A stretch of 64,000 nt of DNA, from positions 1 to 64,000 of the forward strand of contig JAYQPI010000001.1 of assembly GCA_038145245.1 (NCBI GenBank), in the 5' to 3' direction. Positions within the stretch are counted from its first letter, which is position 1, and each line of letters starts with the position of its first letter. Under the pieces are notes generated by a model. It had not been told where the DNA came from and did not search any database. It worked only from the letters and a program-made list of their open reading frames with translations. Positions 43,315 through 52,238 of the stretch are shown here, piece after piece. The DNA comes from Fontibacterium sp038145245 (GTDB lineage: Bacteria > Pseudomonadota > Alphaproteobacteria > Pelagibacterales > Pelagibacteraceae). Position numbers and translations under genes: made by a program.

Positions 43315-43602
43315 ATGTCAATTAACAAAGATACTATTAAGAAAATATCAAAGTTAGCAAGGATATCAGTAGCTAAAGAAGAGACTGATAGACTAGAAAA
43401 AGATCTAAATTCTATTTTAAAATTTGTTGAACAGTTAAGAGAACTTAACACTGATAAAATTGCTCCGATTGCTTCAGTATCTGATCAGGCTCTTACAATG
43501 AATAGAGATGAGATTAAAAAAATTAATGAAAAAGAAGAGATTTTAAAAAATGCTCCTGATAAGAATTCTAATTATTTTATTGTTCCTAAAGTTATCGAAT
43601 AA
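43315..43602 (+). CDS. gatC: Glutamyl/aspartyl-tRNA amidotransferase subunit C
   Basis: Small subunit that stabilises GatA-GatB. It has 95 residues, with TIKKISKLARISVAKEE at the N-terminus and the terminal SNYFIVPKVIE segment that wraps the complex. It opens the gatCAB operon, two bases before gatA. No convincing promoter was found in the 37-base gap shared with ruvX. Confidence 0.95.
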   Translation: MSINKDTIKKISKLARISVAKEETDRLEKDLNSILKFVEQLRELNTDKIAPIASVSDQALTMNRDEIKKINEKEEILKNAPDKNSNYFIVPKVIE

Positions 43603-43604
43603 AT

Positions 43605-45068
43605 ATGACTGATCTTACAAAACTTACTTTAGTTAATAGTATAAAAAATATTAAAGAAAAAAAGTGTAGTGCTACAGAGTTAGTTGGTGCTTATGTCAAA
43701 AGAATAGAAAAATCTGATAAATTAAATTGTTTTAATACTAAAGATTTAGAAAACGCTCTTAATAAAGCCAAAAAAATAGATGCTAATCAAAAATTAGACA
43801 AAGCTTTAGTTGGAGCTCCAATTGCTGTTAAAGATTTATTTTGTACGAAAGACGTTAAAACAACAGCTTCAAGTAAAATTTTATCAAATTTTACACCAAC
43901 GTATGAATCTACTGTTACAGAAAAACTTTGGAATGAAGATGCCATTTTAATTGGAAAATTAAATTCAGATGAATTTGCAATGGGATCATCCAATGAAACA
44001 AGTCATTTTGGAAATGTTTTAAATCCATATAGATTAAATAATGAAAATCTCGTTCCGGGAGGGTCTTCGGGTGGATGTGCTAGTGCTGTTGCTGCTGATT
44101 TAACAACGGCTACCGTTGGAACTGATACTGGTGGAAGTATTCGTCAACCAGCAGCATTTACTGGTATTGTTGGTTTAAAACCTACTTACGGTCGTTGTTC
44201 TAGATGGGGAATAGTTGCATTTGCATCTTCTTTAGATCAAGCAGGACCTATGACAAAAGATGTCAAAGATGCTGCATTAATTTTGGATGTTATTTGTGGT
44301 TATGATGAAAAAGATTCAACATCAGCAAATAAACCTAAGAGCTCATTCCTTAATTCAATTAAAAATAATGTTAAAGGTTTAAAAGTTGGAATTCCAAAGG
44401 AATATCGTGTTGATAATATGCCAAAAGAAGTAGATGATTTATGGCAAGATGGAATTAAAATTTTAAAAGATAACGGAGCTATAATTAAAGATATTTCATT
44501 ACCTCATACAAAATACGCTCTTCCTACTTATTACATTATTGCTCCAGCGGAAGCCTCATCAAATTTAGCAAGATATGATGGTGTTCGATATGGATTTAGA
44601 ACAGAAGGAAAAGATTTAACGGAGATGTACGAAAATACCAGATCTAAAGGTTTTGGCACTGAAGTTAAAAGAAGAATTATGATTGGAACTTATGTTTTAT
44701 CATCAGGTTACTATGACGCTTACTATTTAAAAGCACAAAAAGTTAGAAATCTAATCAAAATAGATTTTGATACTGCTTATCAAAATGTAGATGTAATTTT
44801 AACACCAACAACACCAACACCAGCATTTAAATTTGGAGAAAATATTGATGATCCAATTGCTATGTATTTAAATGATATATTTACAGTAACTGCAAACTTA
44901 GCCGGTCTTCCTGCAATATCATTGCCAATAAAATATAATAAAGATGGACTGCCTTTAGCACTGCAACTATTTGGAAAATCTTTTGATGAACAAACGTTAT
45001 TAAACACAGCCTATTCAATAGAACAGCAAGTTAATTTTAAATCGCAAGTTAAAGATTGGTGGATGTAA
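43605..45068 (+). CDS. gatA: Glutamyl/aspartyl-tRNA amidotransferase subunit A
   Basis: Amidase that releases ammonia from glutamine for tRNA-dependent formation of Gln-tRNA and Asn-tRNA. The 487-residue protein has the amidase-signature triad: lysine in PIAVKDLFCT, serine in PGGSSGGCASAVAA, and serine in GTDTGGSIRQPAAF. Its presence implies misacylated Glu-tRNA(Gln) and/or Asp-tRNA(Asn) in this organism. The stop overlaps gatB by one base. Confidence 0.98.
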   Translation: MTDLTKLTLVNSIKNIKEKKCSATELVGAYVKRIEKSDKLNCFNTKDLENALNKAKKIDANQKLDKALVGAPIAVKDLFCTKDVKTTASSKILSNFTPTYESTVTEKLWNEDAILIGKLNSDEFAMGSSNETSHFGNVLNPYRLNNENLVPGGSSGGCASAVAADLTTATVGTDTGGSIRQPAAFTGIVGLKPTYGRCSRWGIVAFASSLDQAGPMTKDVKDAALILDVICGYDEKDSTSANKPKSSFLNSIKNNVKGLKVGIPKEYRVDNMPKEVDDLWQDGIKILKDNGAIIKDISLPHTKYALPTYYIIAPAEASSNLARYDGVRYGFRTEGKDLTEMYENTRSKGFGTEVKRRIMIGTYVLSSGYYDAYYLKAQKVRNLIKIDFDTAYQNVDVILTPTTPTPAFKFGENIDDPIAMYLNDIFTVTANLAGLPAISLPIKYNKDGLPLALQLFGKSFDEQTLLNTAYSIEQQVNFKSQVKDWWM

Positions 45069-46534
45069 TGGCTGATAAAGAATTTAATTATTACATATCT
45101 GGTGAGACTGGAAAATGGGAAGTTATAATTGGCCTTGAGGTTCATGCTCAAGTAAGTTCAAATGCTAAATTATTCTCATCTTCTGCTACAAAATTCGGAG
45201 CAGAACCAAATTCACAAGTTAGTCTAATTGATGCAGCTATGCCAGGAATGTTGCCTGTAATTAATAAATTTTGTGTTGAACAAGCAGTTAAAACAGGACT
45301 TGGATTGAAAGCTAAAATTAATTTACTTTCTGTCTTTGATAGAAAGAATTATTTTTATGCAGATTTACCGCAAGGCTATCAAATCTCTCAATTTAAATAT
45401 CCTATTGTTGGTGAAGGAGAAGTAATTCTTGATATGCCATATGGAACAAAAAAAGTTGGGATTGAAAGACTCCATCTTGAACAAGATGCCGGCAAGAGTC
45501 TACATGACCAAGATCCTACCAAGACATTTATTGACTTAAATAGATCTGGAGTTGCGTTAATGGAAATTGTAAGTAAACCAGATTTAAGATCACCAGAAGA
45601 GGTAGCGGAATATATTAAAAAATTAAGATCTATTATGCGTTATTTAGGTACTTGCGATGGAAATATGGAAGAGGGCTCGTTAAGGGCGGATGTCAATGTA
45701 TCAGTTAGAAAGATGGGCAGTAAAGATTTTGGAACTCGTTGTGAAATTAAAAACGTAAATTCTATTAAATTTATGCAACAAGCCATTCAATATGAAGCAA
45801 AAAGGCAAGTGGATTTACTTGAAGAAGGTAAAATAATTGATCAAGAAACTAGATTATTTGATACTAAAAAGAATGAAACTCGTCAGATGCGTAGTAAAGA
45901 AGATGCGCATGATTATAGGTATTTTCCAGATCCAGATCTTCCGCCATTAAAATTTGATCAATCATTCGTAGATGAGCTTAAACAAAGATTACCAGAGTTA
46001 CCTGATGAAAAAAAAGAACGTTTAATAAAAGATTATAAACTTTCAAATTATGAGTCTGGCGTTTTGATTTCTGATAAGGACACCTCTGATTATTTTGAAA
46101 ATGTGGCAAAAAATTCTGATATCAAACTTGCTATTAACTGGGTCATTGGTGACTTATTTGCAGCTTTAAATAAAATTGGAAAATCAATTAAAGAATCTCC
46201 AATTTCATCTCAAAATTTATCAAAATTAATAAACTTAATAAAAAATAATACGATTTCAGGAAGAATTGCTAAAGAAGTTTTTGAATTAATGATCAATGAT
46301 AACAGAGACCCGAAAATTATTGTTGAAGAAAAAGGACTTATTCAAGAAAGTAATGTTGGAGAATTAGAAAAAATTATTGAAAAAGTATTAAAGGATAATG
46401 CCGATAAAGTTGCAGAATATAAATCTGGAAAAGATAAGTTATTTGGTTTTTTTGTAGGATCAGTAATAAAAGAGTCCAAAGGTAAAGCAAACCCTGCTTT
46501 GGTTAATGATATATTAAAGAAAAAACTTTCATAA
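45068..46534 (+). CDS. gatB: Glutamyl/aspartyl-tRNA amidotransferase subunit B
   Basis: Kinase/transamidase subunit that activates the misacylated tRNA and accepts ammonia. Start at ATG 45068 in a TAATG overlap with gatA; 488 residues. The signature VIIGLEVHAQV is near residue 23, then DLNRSGVALMEIVSKPDL, and a C-terminal YqeY-like helical tail that binds tRNA. An in-frame GTG-type start 12 bases upstream would lie within gatA and was not chosen. Confidence 0.98.
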   Translation: MADKEFNYYISGETGKWEVIIGLEVHAQVSSNAKLFSSSATKFGAEPNSQVSLIDAAMPGMLPVINKFCVEQAVKTGLGLKAKINLLSVFDRKNYFYADLPQGYQISQFKYPIVGEGEVILDMPYGTKKVGIERLHLEQDAGKSLHDQDPTKTFIDLNRSGVALMEIVSKPDLRSPEEVAEYIKKLRSIMRYLGTCDGNMEEGSLRADVNVSVRKMGSKDFGTRCEIKNVNSIKFMQQAIQYEAKRQVDLLEEGKIIDQETRLFDTKKNETRQMRSKEDAHDYRYFPDPDLPPLKFDQSFVDELKQRLPELPDEKKERLIKDYKLSNYESGVLISDKDTSDYFENVAKNSDIKLAINWVIGDLFAALNKIGKSIKESPISSQNLSKLINLIKNNTISGRIAKEVFELMINDNRDPKIIVEEKGLIQESNVGELEKIIEKVLKDNADKVAEYKSGKDKLFGFFVGSVIKESKGKANPALVNDILKKKLS

Positions 46535-46535
46535 A

Positions 46536-47195
46536 GTGTTTAAGTCCTTAGAAAATTCAACTCAATTACAAGCATATCTATTTAAAACAGGTATTAACGA
46601 ACATCCGTTGCAAAAGGAATTACGAGAATATACAGAAAGCAATCTCGGTAACGCTTCCATAATGCAAATTAGTCCAGATCAAGGAGCTTTGCTGCAGTTT
46701 ATTATTAAGAGTTCAAATATACAAAATTGTTTAGAGATTGGAACTTTCACAGGCTATAGCGCCTTAACTATGGCTTTAGCGCTTCCAGAAAATGGATCAA
46801 TCGTCAGTTTAGACATTGATAAAAAAAATACTGATATTGCTAAAAAATATTGGAATAAACATAGTGTGAGTAAAAAAATTGATTTTATTTTAGCTCCAGC
46901 ACTAGAGACTATGGAAGAATTTATTAATCAAGATAAAATTTTTGATTTAATTTTTATTGATGCAGATAAAAAAAATTACAAAAATTATTTTTTAAAATCA
47001 CTTGAGCTTTTAGAAAAGGATGGAATTATTATTATTGATAACACCTTATGGAAGGGGAAAGTTGCTGATCCAAATATTAATGATGATCAAACAATTTCTA
47101 TTAAAGAATTTAATAGTTTTGTTAAAGATTTTAAGGGAACCGAGAGTATGATATTACCTATCGCAGATGGTATGACCATTTGTAGAAAATTATAA
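46536..47195 (+). CDS. SAM-dependent O-methyltransferase
   Basis: Member of the caffeoyl-CoA/catechol O-methyltransferase family (Methyltransf_3 type). The 219-residue protein starts with GTG one base after gatB. Motif I, CLEIGTFTGYSALTMALAL (about 66-84), binds SAM; FIDADKKNYKNYF carries the metal-binding aspartate and lysine, and IIIDNTLWKG follows. The bacterial members often act on catechol-like or tRNA-related substrates, so the acceptor is unknown here. Confidence 0.88.
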   Translation: MFKSLENSTQLQAYLFKTGINEHPLQKELREYTESNLGNASIMQISPDQGALLQFIIKSSNIQNCLEIGTFTGYSALTMALALPENGSIVSLDIDKKNTDIAKKYWNKHSVSKKIDFILAPALETMEEFINQDKIFDLIFIDADKKNYKNYFLKSLELLEKDGIIIIDNTLWKGKVADPNINDDQTISIKEFNSFVKDFKGTESMILPIADGMTICRKL

Positions 47196-47196
47196 A

Positions 47197-48105
47197 ATGT
47201 TAAAATTAATCAGTTTTTATAAATTTGTTAAAATAAAAAATCCTAGTGATAATAAATTAATCTTTAAAAAATTTCTTATTGATAACAAGTTAAAAGGTAG
47301 CATTATTTTTTCCTTAGAAGGAATTAACGGAAGTGTAGCTGGCAAACAATCAAACATTGATTTATTGACAAAATTTTTAATGAAAAAATTTTCATTTCAA
47401 GAGTTTGATACTGTTAATGAATGTGAAGTTGATTTTATTCCGTTTAAAAGAGCTAAAATTAAAATAAAAAATGAAGTAGTTCCTTTAAATGAGTTATTTA
47501 ATGATGATAAGTATAAATTCCAAAATAGAATTGAACCTGAAGATTGGAATAAATTAATTTTATCCAATGATGTGACAGTTGTTGATGTAAGAAAATCCTT
47601 TGAAAGTGAAATTGGTACTTTTGAAAAAGCAATAAATCCAAAAATTAATGATTTTAGAAAATTTCCAGAATACTTTGAAAAACTTTCTGATGATAAGGAT
47701 AAAAAAATTGCAATGTTCTGCACAGGGGGGATTCGTTGCGAAAAAGCCGCTAGTTATTTATTCAAAAGAGGTTTTAAAAATGTTTATCAATTAAAAGGTG
47801 GAATCTTAAACTATTTAAATAGAATACCTGCTAAAAAATCTTTATGGAATGGAGAATGTTTTGTCTTTGATGAGAGAATTACTGTTGTAAATAATTCTAA
47901 AAAGGGAAACTATCTAATGTGCGCAGGTTGTAGAACTCCGATGAAAAAAAAAGATATAAACTCTCCCAAATATGAAAAAGATGTGAGTTGTCCAAATTGT
48001 TTTGATAAGTTAACAGACAAACAAAAATATAGATTTAGAATGAGAGCTTCACAAAAATTAGGTGGTAAATTAAAATCAAATTCATTACATAGTGCATCAG
48101 TATGA
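47197..48105 (+). CDS. trhO: tRNA uridine(34) hydroxylase TrhO
   Basis: Oxygen-dependent hydroxylase that makes 5-hydroxyuridine at the tRNA wobble position. The 302-residue protein has an N-terminal acylphosphatase-like domain and a rhodanese domain with the cysteine motif CTGGIRCEKAASYLFKRGF (about residue 175). A C-terminal cysteine cluster (CAGCRTPM and CPNC) could bind zinc. It overlaps the peroxiredoxin gene by four bases. Confidence 0.92.
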   Translation: MLKLISFYKFVKIKNPSDNKLIFKKFLIDNKLKGSIIFSLEGINGSVAGKQSNIDLLTKFLMKKFSFQEFDTVNECEVDFIPFKRAKIKIKNEVVPLNELFNDDKYKFQNRIEPEDWNKLILSNDVTVVDVRKSFESEIGTFEKAINPKINDFRKFPEYFEKLSDDKDKKIAMFCTGGIRCEKAASYLFKRGFKNVYQLKGGILNYLNRIPAKKSLWNGECFVFDERITVVNNSKKGNYLMCAGCRTPMKKKDINSPKYEKDVSCPNCFDKLTDKQKYRFRMRASQKLGGKLKSNSLHSASV

Positions 48106-48581
48106 GTCAGCAAGTTCCTAATGTTAAATTTGTAACCCGACCCGATAAAGAATTTGTTTCTGTAACCTCAGACGACATTTTTAAAAATAAAAATATAGTT
48201 TTATTTGCACTACCTGGAGCTTTTACCCCAACTTGCAATGATTATCATTTGCCAGGTTATGAACTTAATTATGATGAATTAAAAAAATTGGGTATCGATG
48301 AAGTTTATTGTTTAAGTGCTAATGACCCGTTCGTTATGAAAGCTTGGGCAAAGAATTTAGATCTTAAAAATGTTAAAATGTTACCTGATGCTAATTTAGA
48401 ATTTACTAAAGCGATGGGAATGATCACAGATAGGTCTGCAGCTGGAATGGGTCAGCGTTCTAAAAGATATTCCATCTATGTTAAAAATAAGATTATTGAA
48501 AAAATGTTTTTGGATGAAGATGGTAAATTTGATGTTAGCGATTCAAATACTATGATTAGTTATTTAAAGTCAAAAATTTAA
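48102..48581 (+). CDS. Peroxiredoxin, Prx5 type
   Basis: Thiol peroxidase that reduces hydrogen peroxide or organic peroxides. The 159-residue protein has the peroxidatic cysteine in PGAFTPTCNDYHLPGY (about residue 49) and a GQRSKRYSIYVKN segment near 122, both typical of the Prx5/AhpE-like group. There is no fused glutaredoxin domain, so reduction must come from a separate thiol partner. It is overlapped by TrhO upstream and by a DUF2805-type gene downstream. Confidence 0.94.
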   Translation: MSQQVPNVKFVTRPDKEFVSVTSDDIFKNKNIVLFALPGAFTPTCNDYHLPGYELNYDELKKLGIDEVYCLSANDPFVMKAWAKNLDLKNVKMLPDANLEFTKAMGMITDRSAAGMGQRSKRYSIYVKNKIIEKMFLDEDGKFDVSDSNTMISYLKSKI

Positions 48582-48877
48582 TGAAAAAAGGTCTTCGACC
48601 TATCACACGAACTGCAAATCCAGAACCTCAAGATAAAAATTCTATTTCATGGATTATTTGGGCTGCTTGGGCCGATCGAATTACTTTTGAAGACATTAAA
48701 GAGCAAACAGGAAAATCTGAGTCTGAAGTTATTAAAATTATGAGAAAGAATCTAAGTGAAAGTTCATTTAAATTATGGAGAAAGAGAACTCGTAATCAGA
48801 GCATTAAACATAGAAAAAAATTTGAGGACTCAAGAAAGCAATTAAATCAAAGAATTTACTTTTCTGATAACGATTAA
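48581..48877 (+). CDS. DUF2805/TIGR03643 family protein
   Basis: A 98-residue protein with a helix-turn-helix-like segment (WIIWAAWADRITFEDIKEQTG followed by SESEVIKIMRKNLS) and a basic, arginine-rich C-terminus (FKLWRKRTRNQSIKHRKKF). The sequence pattern matches a family of unknown function found in proteobacteria and bacteroidetes; the resemblance is from recall. The basic tail suggests nucleic acid binding, but this is inference. It starts in a TAATG overlap with the peroxiredoxin. Confidence 0.82.
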   Translation: MKKGLRPITRTANPEPQDKNSISWIIWAAWADRITFEDIKEQTGKSESEVIKIMRKNLSESSFKLWRKRTRNQSIKHRKKFEDSRKQLNQRIYFSDND

Positions 48878-48931
48878 AATTCTTACATTTTAGTTGAATA
48901 AATATCATTCTAGTTTAGATAGACACTCTTC

Positions 48932-50755
48932 ATGGCGACAGATATTAAAAAAATCCGCAACATTGCAATTATTGCGCACGTTGATCACGGAAAAACAACA
49001 CTACTAGATAAATTATTAAGAGATTCTGGAACATTAAAAGCCTCTGAGATGGCTCAAGAGCGTGTAATGGATTCTAATGAAATTGAAAAAGAGAGGGGTA
49101 TTACTATTCTTGCAAAAAATACTTCATTAACTTGGAATGGTTATCAAATTAATATTATTGATACTCCTGGTCACGCAGATTTCGGTGGTGAAGTTGAACG
49201 CGGACTTTCTATGGTTGATTCAGTTTTGCTTCTTGTTGATGCAGTAGATGGACCAATGCCTCAAACTAGATTTGTGACATCTAAAGCATTAAAACTTGGA
49301 CTTCGTCCAATTGTAGTTATTAACAAAGTGGATCGTGACGGAGCTAGACCAGACTGGGCATTAGATCAAACTTTTGATTTATTTGACAAATTAGGAGCAA
49401 CTTCTGAGCAATTAGATTTTCCAATTGTTTATACTTCAGCAATTCAAGGTTGGGCTGCAAAAGAACCTAAAAAAGCTGATCATAACATGAGCGTCTTATT
49501 TCAGTGTATCGTTGATAACGTTCCACATCCGAATGTAGATCTTGATGGTCCTTTTAGAATGCAAGTGAGTGCTTTAGATTATTCCAGCTATGTTGGTGTT
49601 ATAGGAGTTGGAAGAATTCAAAGAGGAACTATAAAAGTTAATGATAACGTTTCAATTATTAATAAAGATGGAAAAATTAAAAATGGAAAAATTTTACAAA
49701 TTTTAGGATTTTTAGGTTTAACACGAGTTGAAAAACAAGAAGCATCAGCTGGTGAAATTATTATGTTTTCTGGAATTGATGGTGTTAAAATTTCAGATAC
49801 GGTTTGCGATCCAAAACAAGTAGAACAGCTTCCACCACTTGTTGTTGATGAACCTACAATTAGCATGACTTTTCAAGTTAATACTTCTCCTTTTGCAGGT
49901 AAAGAAGGCAAGTATGTCACAACTAGAAATATTAAAGATAGATTGGATAAAGAACTTATTCACAACGTTGCACTTAGAGTTTCTGAAACAGAAAGTCCTG
50001 ACAAATATAGAGTATCTGGTCGAGGGGAACTTCATTTATCAATTTTAATCGAAAATATGCGAAGAGAAGGTTACGAGCTTGCAATTTCTAGACCTGAAGT
50101 AATTATCAAAAAAGTTAATGGCCAAGATCAAGAACCTTTTGAAGCTTTAACCATTGATATTGAAGAACAACATCAAGGTAAGATTATGGAAAAACTTGGT
50201 GAAAGAAAGGGAGATTTAAAAAATATGGTCTCTGACAGCAGAGGCAGAGTTCGATTAGATTATATTATTCCAACAAGAGGTTTAATTGGTTTTCGTTCAG
50301 ATTTTTTATCAACTACTTCAGGAACAGGATTAATGTATCATTCCTTTGATCATTACGGTCCTAAAATTAATCAGGCATTAGGGGAGAGAAATAATGGTGT
50401 TTTGATTGCAAAGGATCAAGGTAAAGCAGTTACCTATGCAATATTTCATCTTCAAGATCGTGGCAAGTTTTTCATATCTCATGGAGATGAGGTTTATGGT
50501 GGGCAAGTTATTGGAATACACAATAGAGATAATGACTTAGTCGTTAATCCATTAATTGGGAAAAAAGTATCAAATGTAAGATCAGTTACTGCTGATGAAG
50601 CCTTAATTATTGTTCCGCCTATTAAAACAACTTTGGAGTATTCATTACAATTTATTAATGATGATGAACTTGTTGAGGTAACTCCAAAATCTATTCGTAT
50701 AAGAAAAAAATTCTTACTTGAACACGAACGTAAAAGAGCACAAAAATCTATATAA
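48932..50755 (+). CDS. typA: Translational GTPase TypA/BipA
   Basis: Ribosome-associated GTPase needed for ribosome assembly and stress or cold growth. The 607-residue protein has AHVDHGKTTLLDKLL, DTPGHADFGGEVERGL and NKVDRDGARP, then EF-G-like domains and the BipA-specific C-terminal region (LIPTRGLIGFRSDF-type: IIPTRGLIGFRSDF). The 54-base upstream gap contains TTGAAT (48894-48899) and possible TTAGAT, a weak promoter guess. It ends three bases before the pirin. Confidence 0.98.
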   Translation: MATDIKKIRNIAIIAHVDHGKTTLLDKLLRDSGTLKASEMAQERVMDSNEIEKERGITILAKNTSLTWNGYQINIIDTPGHADFGGEVERGLSMVDSVLLLVDAVDGPMPQTRFVTSKALKLGLRPIVVINKVDRDGARPDWALDQTFDLFDKLGATSEQLDFPIVYTSAIQGWAAKEPKKADHNMSVLFQCIVDNVPHPNVDLDGPFRMQVSALDYSSYVGVIGVGRIQRGTIKVNDNVSIINKDGKIKNGKILQILGFLGLTRVEKQEASAGEIIMFSGIDGVKISDTVCDPKQVEQLPPLVVDEPTISMTFQVNTSPFAGKEGKYVTTRNIKDRLDKELIHNVALRVSETESPDKYRVSGRGELHLSILIENMRREGYELAISRPEVIIKKVNGQDQEPFEALTIDIEEQHQGKIMEKLGERKGDLKNMVSDSRGRVRLDYIIPTRGLIGFRSDFLSTTSGTGLMYHSFDHYGPKINQALGERNNGVLIAKDQGKAVTYAIFHLQDRGKFFISHGDEVYGGQVIGIHNRDNDLVVNPLIGKKVSNVRSVTADEALIIVPPIKTTLEYSLQFINDDELVEVTPKSIRIRKKFLLEHERKRAQKSI

Positions 50756-50758
50756 TTA

Positions 50759-51460
50759 ATGATTAGTGTTATTAAGTATAAAGATCTAGGCGGAGCTGAT
50801 CATGGCTGGCTTAAAGCAAAACATCATTTTAGTTTTGCATCATATTATAATCCTAAAAGAATGGGCTTTGGTTCTATTCGAGTTATTAATGACGATATTA
50901 TAAAAGCTAAAAACGGCTTTGATCCACATCAGCATAACGATATGGAAATTATTACTTATGTTAGATCTGGTGCAATTACTCATTCCGATAATCAAGGTAA
51001 TAAAGGAAGAACAGAAGCTGGCGATATTCAGGTTATGAGTGCAGGTTCAGGGATTATTCATTCAGAATATAATTTAGAAGATAAAGAAACTACTCTTTAT
51101 CAAATCTGGATTATTCCAAACAAAACTAATGTTAAACCTAGATGGGAAGCAAAACAATTTCCAAAAGCACCTGTTAAAAATAAACTTAATCTTTTAGTTT
51201 CAGGATTTGGCAATAATTACAAAGAGGGAACGTTAGGTATTTATCAAGATGCTTATGTGTTTGGTGGAAAAATAAATAAAAGCGATGAAATAAATTACGA
51301 CATTAAACATCAGGCTTATTTATTATGTTCTTATGGAAATATTACTTTAGAGGATAAGGTACTAGAAAAAGGAGATGCTGCTGAAATTTTAAATATTAAA
51401 AAATTTAAAATTAAAGCTAATGATAATTCTGAAGTTTTGGTAATTGATGCTCCAAAATAA
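50759..51460 (+). CDS. Pirin family protein (YhhW-like)
   Basis: Bicupin protein of 233 residues. The N-terminal cupin metal site is visible: FDPHQHNDMEII supplies two histidines and IIHSEYNLE the third histidine and glutamate. Some members oxidise quercetin in vitro, but the cellular role is not established. It lies three bases after typA and is probably co-transcribed. It converges on the SMR exporter gene, with four bases between the two stop codons and no terminator. Confidence 0.92.
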   Translation: MISVIKYKDLGGADHGWLKAKHHFSFASYYNPKRMGFGSIRVINDDIIKAKNGFDPHQHNDMEIITYVRSGAITHSDNQGNKGRTEAGDIQVMSAGSGIIHSEYNLEDKETTLYQIWIIPNKTNVKPRWEAKQFPKAPVKNKLNLLVSGFGNNYKEGTLGIYQDAYVFGGKINKSDEINYDIKHQAYLLCSYGNITLEDKVLEKGDAAEILNIKKFKIKANDNSEVLVIDAPK

Positions 51461-51464
51461 AAAA

Positions 51465-51788
51465 TTAAGCAACTTTAAGAAATATAACTCCAAGAATTAT
51501 TAAAGATACTCCAATCCATCTTAAGAGAATTGATGGATCGTTAAAAAATAAAACACCAATAATAAAAGTTCCAGCAGCACCAATTCCAGTCCATACAGCA
51601 TAAGCAGTCCCAATGGATATCCCTTTTAATGATAACCATAATAAAATTCCGCTTATTGCCATCGAAAGTACTGAAAGGACAGGTCCTAATATTTTAAAAG
51701 AAGGGATAGCAGATAATTTGAGACCCAGCGGCCAACCTATTTCAAAAAAGCCAGCAGCAATTAGATAAATCCAATGAATTGAATTCAC
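51465..51788 (-). CDS. SMR-family exporter, SugE/Gdx type
   Basis: Small multidrug-resistance family exporter of 107 residues with four transmembrane helices. The start is GTG at 51788. The glutamate that couples proton exchange is in the first helix (AAGFFEIGWPLGLK, residue 17). GTAYAVWTGIGAAGTFIIG and the lysine in WPLGLK resemble the SugE/Gdx branch, whose substrate is guanidinium, more than the EmrE branch. No guanidine riboswitch was found. It follows the small secreted gene on the same strand with an 18-base gap. Confidence 0.88.
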   Translation of the reverse strand: MNSIHWIYLIAAGFFEIGWPLGLKLSAIPSFKILGPVLSVLSMAISGILLWLSLKGISIGTAYAVWTGIGAAGTFIIGVLFFNDPSILLRWIGVSLIILGVIFLKVA

Positions 51789-51806
51789 TTAAATTTTAAT
51801 CTTAAA

Positions 51807-52037
51807 TTAGGCAGTTTTTTTCTTTGTTGTAGCTTTGGCTTTTGGTAATTTTCCACCAGCTGCTAAACATTCATCCATAGTTTTGTATGGAGTAAAATCT
51901 TTAAGTTTTTTATAAGATTTCGATTCTGCACTGTAACAAATCCCAGATTTAGCTGATTTTTTAATCCCAGTATTTTGAGCAAATGCTAAGTTTTGGCTAA
52001 ACAGCACTATTGAAAGCATGATTATAATTTTTTTCAT
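51807..52037 (-). CDS. Small secreted protein with two cysteines
   Basis: The 76-residue protein has a clear signal peptide (KKIIIMLSIVLFSQNLAFA, cleavage near residue 20) and a mature part of about 55 residues. It contains GICYSAESKSYKKLKDF and MDECLAAGGKLPK, so two cysteines could form a disulfide in the periplasm. This C...CLxxGGxLPK pattern recurs in small alphaproteobacterial proteins and at the ends of some nuclease-like proteins, but the function is unknown to me. The C-terminus is lysine-rich. It is upstream of the SMR exporter. Confidence 0.8.
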   Translation of the reverse strand: MKKIIIMLSIVLFSQNLAFAQNTGIKKSAKSGICYSAESKSYKKLKDFTPYKTMDECLAAGGKLPKAKATTKKKTA

Positions 52038-52045
52038 AAGCGCGT

Positions 52046-52074
52046 TTATTAATGATATTTAAATAATTATTCAA
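52046..52074 (-). promoter_or_regulatory. Possible promoter of the secreted protein-SMR pair
   Basis: On the minus strand TTGAAT (52069-52074), a 17-base spacer and TAATAA (52046-52051) precede the gene starting at 52037. Initiation would be near 52039, giving almost no leader. Match quality is moderate and the region is AT-rich. Confidence 0.35.
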
Positions 52075-52138
52075 CTTTTTTCCTAATAGTTAAACTTGTA
52101 ATATAGAATTAATGGCTTAAATATTTGCCTTTAAGCAA

Positions 52139-52233
52139 GGAGAGGTGGCCGAGATGGCTGAAGGCGGCGGTTTGCTAAACCGTTATACGATTGAAAAGTC
52201 GTATCGAGGGTTCGAATCCCTCTCTCTCCGCCA
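52139..52233 (+). tRNA. tRNA-Ser (GCT)
   Basis: Acceptor stem GGAGAGG (52139-52145) pairs with TCTCTCC (52223-52229, with one G-T pair), followed by G and an encoded CCA. Stem GCGGT/ACCGT closes loop TTGCTAA, giving anticodon GCT for AGC and AGU. The long variable arm is a clear hairpin typical of class II serine tRNAs. A weak TTGTAA (52096-52101) could be its -35. The next gene starts six bases after the CCA. Confidence 0.96.
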
Positions 52234-52238
52234 AAAAT

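Noticed and set aside
52038..52138. Guanidine riboswitch upstream of the secreted protein-SMR pair
   Set aside because: No paired ACGR-loop hairpins or other known guanidine motif were seen; the region is plain AT-rich sequence.
52191..52238. Upstream in-frame start for the membrane protein after tRNA-Ser
   Set aside because: It lies inside the tRNA variable and T arms; the ATG at 52239 just after the tRNA is far more plausible.
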